Assembly (NCBI RefSeq): GCF_038593855.1
Contig: NZ_CP151996.1
Location: forward strand, 496,001 to 560,000
DNA from: Lysinibacillus sp. FSL M8-0337
GTDB taxonomy: Bacteria > Bacillota > Bacilli > Bacillales_A > Planococcaceae
Direction of reading: 5' to 3'
Length of the DNA: 64,000 nucleotides
Part shown: positions 61,140 to 64,000 of the stretch, one piece after another
How the letters are laid out: every line of letters begins with the position of its first letter
Numbering within the stretch: position 1 is the first letter of the stretch
Program-made: the position numbers and the translations under genes
The notes under the pieces: generated by a model
Database searches by the model: none
Told to the model about the DNA's origin: nothing
The model's input: the letters and a program-made list of their open reading frames with translations, nothing else

Positions 61140-62111
61140 TTAAAAAAATGGTTTCATATATTCTATTAAATTATCAGGAAGATAGTAGATTCGATTTTTA
61201 TAAGTACCAGTGCTAGGAAATTGAAATTTCCGTAATAAACGATTAGCAGCATCACTAGAAGTAATACCGAAAAACGCACGCAATTGACTATTGGTAATTG
61301 TACGACTTACGAGCAATCGATAATCTTGCAAGGCTTCTGCAAAAATTTCGGTGCTTGTATAGTGACATGCTAGACACTTCCAACCGCCTCTGTAAAAGTG
61401 CATTTGATTTTTGTATCGGCATTTTGGGCAAAGTACGCCATGTCGGAATCTCGAAGTATCTATACGAGGAAGTATTTCTTGAGGTTGATGCTGCGCTCTA
61501 ATTAGTTGTACAAAACGGGTTAATTGCTCATTCGTTAAAATAGGTGTTGGATACTTTTCAAAAAGAGTTTGGACATGGCTTTGTAGCCCTGACACATGGA
61601 AAATAGGGACGGATTTTGGATGATTTGCAATTATAGCTGATGGATTAGACAAAATAACTGCACCTTCAATGGGGAGAGAATAATTTTTAGATATAATTTT
61701 TATGAATTGCATATGACGTAGAATTTGCGTAATAGGATTTGCAAAACCTTCCACTGTGCCATCAGATTTTGTGCGTGTGCATTGATGTGTCGTAGCATCA
61801 AAATCCAGACGACCGTGTATATTTTTAATTTCCACAACGAACATAAAATGCTTACAAATAAAAAGTGTATCAACTTGGTGAAAATGCTGTGCTGCATTGA
61901 CAAGTACAACATTATGCAATACAGCAAAAGTATTTGGACATACTAATTCATGCCATTCTCGGTCTACTCGTTTTTCACCAGCAAAGCCAGCATCAAGCCT
62001 TCGAAATTGCTCGCTATAATAGTTAGCATCTCGATCTCCATCACATAAGCGTCGTAGTAAAGCCTCATACCATAACAACTTTAACGGCTTCTCACGCATG
62101 ACTAAATTCAT
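61140..62111 (-). CDS. NERD-domain protein with zinc ribbon
   Basis: A 323-aa protein with a nuclease-related (NERD) domain at about 38-150: FAGEKRVDREW, then the core Asp/Glu-x-Lys motif in VDTLFICKHFMFVVEIKN, and GRLDFD. A zinc ribbon follows (CPKC near 229 and CLAC near 249), then a C-terminal helical part near 265-323. NERD proteins are predicted DNA-processing enzymes; a specific role is not known. AGGGGTGA lies before the ATG on the minus strand. No neighbouring gene suggests a defence operon. Confidence 0.85.
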   Translation of the reverse strand: MNLVMREKPLKLLWYEALLRRLCDGDRDANYYSEQFRRLDAGFAGEKRVDREWHELVCPNTFAVLHNVVLVNAAQHFHQVDTLFICKHFMFVVEIKNIHGRLDFDATTHQCTRTKSDGTVEGFANPITQILRHMQFIKIISKNYSLPIEGAVILSNPSAIIANHPKSVPIFHVSGLQSHVQTLFEKYPTPILTNEQLTRFVQLIRAQHQPQEILPRIDTSRFRHGVLCPKCRYKNQMHFYRGGWKCLACHYTSTEIFAEALQDYRLLVSRTITNSQLRAFFGITSSDAANRLLRKFQFPSTGTYKNRIYYLPDNLIEYMKPFF

Positions 62112-62172
62112 TGACGTTCACCCCTAAGTTTTTTACACCATATTTTATCCAAAAATCTCAAACTGTCCAGTA

Positions 62173-62201
62173 CAAAAAACGATACGTCCTTAAACGTATC
62201 G
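62173..62201 (-). terminator. ywpF terminator
   Basis: Read on the minus strand, CGATACGT and ACGTATCG pair around a 6-base loop, followed by six T. Confidence 0.9.
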
Positions 62202-62205
62202 CTGC

Positions 62206-62634
62206 TCATTCATCATTTTTAAGTTTTGGCCGCTCTTTCATTCCTTTTGAGAAGCGGTCTAGTAATTCTACTTGTGAAACACCTTCTGTTAAAAGATCAG
62301 CGAGTAATTGTTCAGCGTATTTAGAACGCTTAATTTTTAACGTCCCTTTTAAAAGCACAGAAACATGCTCGCCAATTTCTTGGACAGTATCCACAACTAC
62401 CCGAAATGGAGCTGGTTCATTATCAGGAAATGAAATAACTGCACGAACATCAACTACTGTAGCATTCGCTAATAACTCATCAAAAATCGGACGATATTGC
62501 CGATCGATAAACAATTCAAGAATCCAAGATTGATGGCTGTTTTCCTGGTTAATAATAATGCCATCGACTAAAGGAAATGCTTGCATGCCATCTTGAGTGA
62601 CAAGGTCAAAAGAAAGCATTTTAAATGTTTTCAT
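62206..62634 (-). CDS. ywpF: YwpF-like protein
   Basis: A 142-aa conserved protein of unknown function found between fabZ and ssbB in Bacillus. It begins MKTFKMLSFDLVTQDG and contains DGIIINQENSHQSWILELF near 24-42. The minus-strand ATG at 62634 has TAGGAGGAT upstream; a longer in-frame reading by eight codons includes that site. An uncharged fold of alternating strands is followed by a charged helical tail. Confidence 0.88.
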   Translation of the reverse strand: MKTFKMLSFDLVTQDGMQAFPLVDGIIINQENSHQSWILELFIDRQYRPIFDELLANATVVDVRAVISFPDNEPAPFRVVVDTVQEIGEHVSVLLKGTLKIKRSKYAEQLLADLLTEGVSQVELLDRFSKGMKERPKLKNDE

Positions 62635-62923
62635 TATGTATCCTCCTAAGTCGGTCATCCCTTTTAGTATAACATAATCAATTACAGCTAAGACTGTCTT
62701 CTTAAAATATGAAAAGATGCTAAATTTATCTTTTTAAAAATGGGGAGTAACACTTACTGCCGTCTGACCTCCATACAATAAAAAAACCTAACAAACAAAT
62801 AAATAACAGCTTAAAAATTTATTTTCTTATTTAAAAATGAGCTAAAAAACAAAAATCGAGTTTTGCCAAAAGTGAATAGCCTCTTGTAAGATGAGGGCAA
62901 TTAAACACAAAGGAGGTGAATCA
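62635..62923. other. Divergent ywpF-ssbB intergenic region
   Basis: AT-rich region without a gene. It contains two AAAA-N5-TTTT boxes and a promoter-like pair for ssbB. Confidence 0.5.
62813..62891 (+). promoter_or_regulatory. ssbB promoter with ComK-type AT boxes
   Basis: AAAA-N5-TTTT occurs at 62813-62825 and 62852-62864, the ComK half-site pattern. The second overlaps a -35-like TTGCCA (62862-62867), with TAAGAT (62886-62891) 18 bp further on. The 26-bp gap between boxes differs from the known 8, 18 or 31 bp classes. Confidence 0.45.
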
Positions 62924-63346
62924 ATGAACCAAGTCGGACTGGTTGGAAGATTAACAAAAGATCCTGTGTTGCGACAACTATCTAGAAATCGTGTCCAATC
63001 TCATTTTTCTCTTGCCATAAATCGCAATTACAAAAACAGTCGTGGAGAAGTAGAGACTGACTTTATTCTTTGTACAGTATGGGGAAAACTGGCAGAGCAT
63101 ATTGTGAAGTTTTGCGGTAAAGGTTCATTAATTGGCATAAACGGCCGTATTCAATCTAGATCATTTACGAATGAGCACAGCACCAAGATTTATATGACAG
63201 AAGTGGTTGTAGAAGATGTTCGCTTCTATAGGCTGAAACAGCCGGATAATGATGGAAGCACATCGCCATCATCGTCATCGGTCGAGCAGGAGATTATGAA
63301 AGATTTTGTGTTACCTAAGAAAGAATTGCAATTACCAGTAGTATAA
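62924..63346 (+). CDS. ssbB: Single-stranded DNA-binding protein SsbB
   Basis: A 140-aa OB-fold protein (MNQVGLVGRLTKDPVLRQLS, then FSLAINRNYKNSRGEVETDFILCTVWGKLAEH) with a short Ser-rich linker. The terminal acidic DDDIPF tail of the replicative Ssb is absent, as is usual for the competence paralogue SsbB (113 aa in B. subtilis). AAAGGAGGTGA is eight bases before the ATG. It probably coats incoming DNA during transformation. Confidence 0.92.
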   Translation: MNQVGLVGRLTKDPVLRQLSRNRVQSHFSLAINRNYKNSRGEVETDFILCTVWGKLAEHIVKFCGKGSLIGINGRIQSRSFTNEHSTKIYMTEVVVEDVRFYRLKQPDNDGSTSPSSSSVEQEIMKDFVLPKKELQLPVV

Positions 63347-63609
63347 CCGACTATCGCAATACATACGGAGCAAAGCTAAAATTTACGCCATTCGCCATTC
63401 TCCTATAGAATGCTTTGCACCGTAATCATTTTAGTTAGAAAGGGGCGTTGTGGACTATCATATCATTTATCGTTGCTGAAGACCGCACAGCAATGATTAT
63501 TTCACACAACTAAATAGAAATATGAAGTAAGTAGGAAAGAAGTAAACATTGTTCACGAATAGTTGCTAAAGAAAAGAGCGCCAAGAACGTAAAAGCTCTT
63601 GGCGCATCT
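63347..63609. other. Intergenic stretch after ssbB
   Basis: No gene recognised. It ends with the terminator at 63568-63605 serving the helicase gene on the minus strand. Confidence 0.5.
63568..63605 (-). terminator. Helicase gene terminator
   Basis: GCGCCAAGA and TCTTGGCGC form a perfect 9-bp stem; on the minus strand TCTTTTCTTT follows. Confidence 0.88.
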
Positions 63610-64000
63610 TTAAGACAAGTTATAATCGAGTGAAATCAAATCTCGAAGCTCATCATCATCTAGCTCCGTTAACCACTGGCTTGATTGAATAAGTTCTTCT
63701 GATAATGCAGATTTCTGCGCCAGCATCTTATCAATTTTTTCTTCAATCGTCCCAATCGTGACAAACTTATGCACTTGCACAAATTGCGTTTGCCCAATTC
63801 GATAAGCACGGTCTGTTGCTTGGTTTTCAACAGCAGGATTCCACCAACGATCGGCATGTAGTACGTGATTTGCAGCAGTTAAATTTAACCCTGTTCCTCC
63901 AGCTTTTAATGAGAGGATAAAAATAGGAAATTCACCTGCCTGAAAAGCCTCCACCAATCGGTCACGCTGCTGTTTAGGCATGGCACCCGTTAAAAACGGT
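63610..64000 (-). CDS. SNF2-family helicase, C-terminal part
   Basis: The 3' end of a gene that continues beyond the window; 129 codons are visible. The fragment carries the last helicase motifs of SNF2 enzymes: [15 protein letters not shown] (motif V), [23 protein letters not shown] (motif VI) and the tail [13 protein letters not shown]. In B. subtilis the orthologue near ssbB is YwqA. SNF2 proteins are DNA translocases; the role here is unknown. The start codon is not in the window. Confidence 0.9.
   Translation of the reverse strand, partial: PFLTGAMPKQQRDRLVEAFQAGEFPIFILSLKAGGTGLNLTAANHVLHADRWWNPAVENQATDRAYRIGQTQFVQVHKFVTIGTIEEKIDKMLAQKSALSEELIQSSQWLTELDDDELRDLISLDYNLS

Noticed and set aside
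61140-62111. Defence island around the NERD gene
   Set aside because: Neighbours are ordinary core genes (ywpF, ssbB, SNF2-type ywqA-like helicase) in conserved order; nothing else points to a defence operon.

Overview
The window is a low-GC Bacillota chromosome segment. The gene order follows the fadF-acdA-rpoE-pyrG-spo0F-fba-tal-murAB-glpX-rho-rpmE-tdk-prfA-prmC-spoIIR-ywlC ... glyA-upp-atp-murAA-spoIID-spoIIQ-spoIIID-mbl-flhO-flhP-fabZ-ywpF-ssbB region of Bacillus subtilis. Spore genes, strong AAGGAGG-type ribosome sites, frequent GTG/TTG starts and protein similarity judged by eye suggest a spore-forming Bacillaceae/Planococcaceae member, most like Lysinibacillus. The species call is inference.

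Layout. (1) 1-4530: a cobalamin riboswitch with terminator, then a B12 uptake and salvage operon (btuF, btuC, a btuD-cbiZ fusion, PduO-type adenosyltransferase). (2) 4770-16140: a fatty/acyl-CoA degradation block (fadF, thiolase, 3-hydroxyacyl-CoA dehydrogenase, two acyl-CoA dehydrogenases, a TetR regulator) ending in icmF, the AdoCbl-dependent fused isobutyryl-CoA mutase; the B12 operon can supply its cofactor. (3) 16200-31800: rpoE, pyrG with a GGGC-start attenuator leader, ywjG, spo0F, a large hairpin-repeat array, fba, tal, murAB, glpX, rho, an orphan Fur box, rpmE, tdk, prfA, prmC, spoIIR. (4) 31800-38330: a DnaA-box cluster at ywlC, a short AT-rich accessory insert (secreted protein plus divergent two-helix membrane protein), mntP, ywlE, an MCP, rpiB, ywlG. 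(5) 38390-51960: glyA, a PAS/GGDEF/EAL protein, upp, mnaA, the complete nine-gene ATP synthase operon and ywzB. (6) 52360-60930: murAA, spoIID, spoIIQ, spoIIID, mbl, flhO, flhP, fabZ and two small genes of unknown role. (7) 61140-64000: NERD-domain protein, ywpF, ssbB and the 3' end of a SNF2-type helicase that runs out of the window.

Almost all genes are conserved core genes. The unusual content is non-coding: ten ~85-bp hairpin units with a 338-bp internal duplication (21098-21944); three loci of tandem repeats with a strict 21-bp period (32967, 53731, 61008); a leader that masks a full-length Shine-Dalgarno with a copy of the 16S rRNA tail (60452-60528); a nested leader before tdk; a long wobble-rich hairpin before murAA; and a perfect Fur box without an obvious target gene. 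All structures were read by eye; no folding, homology or database search was run.
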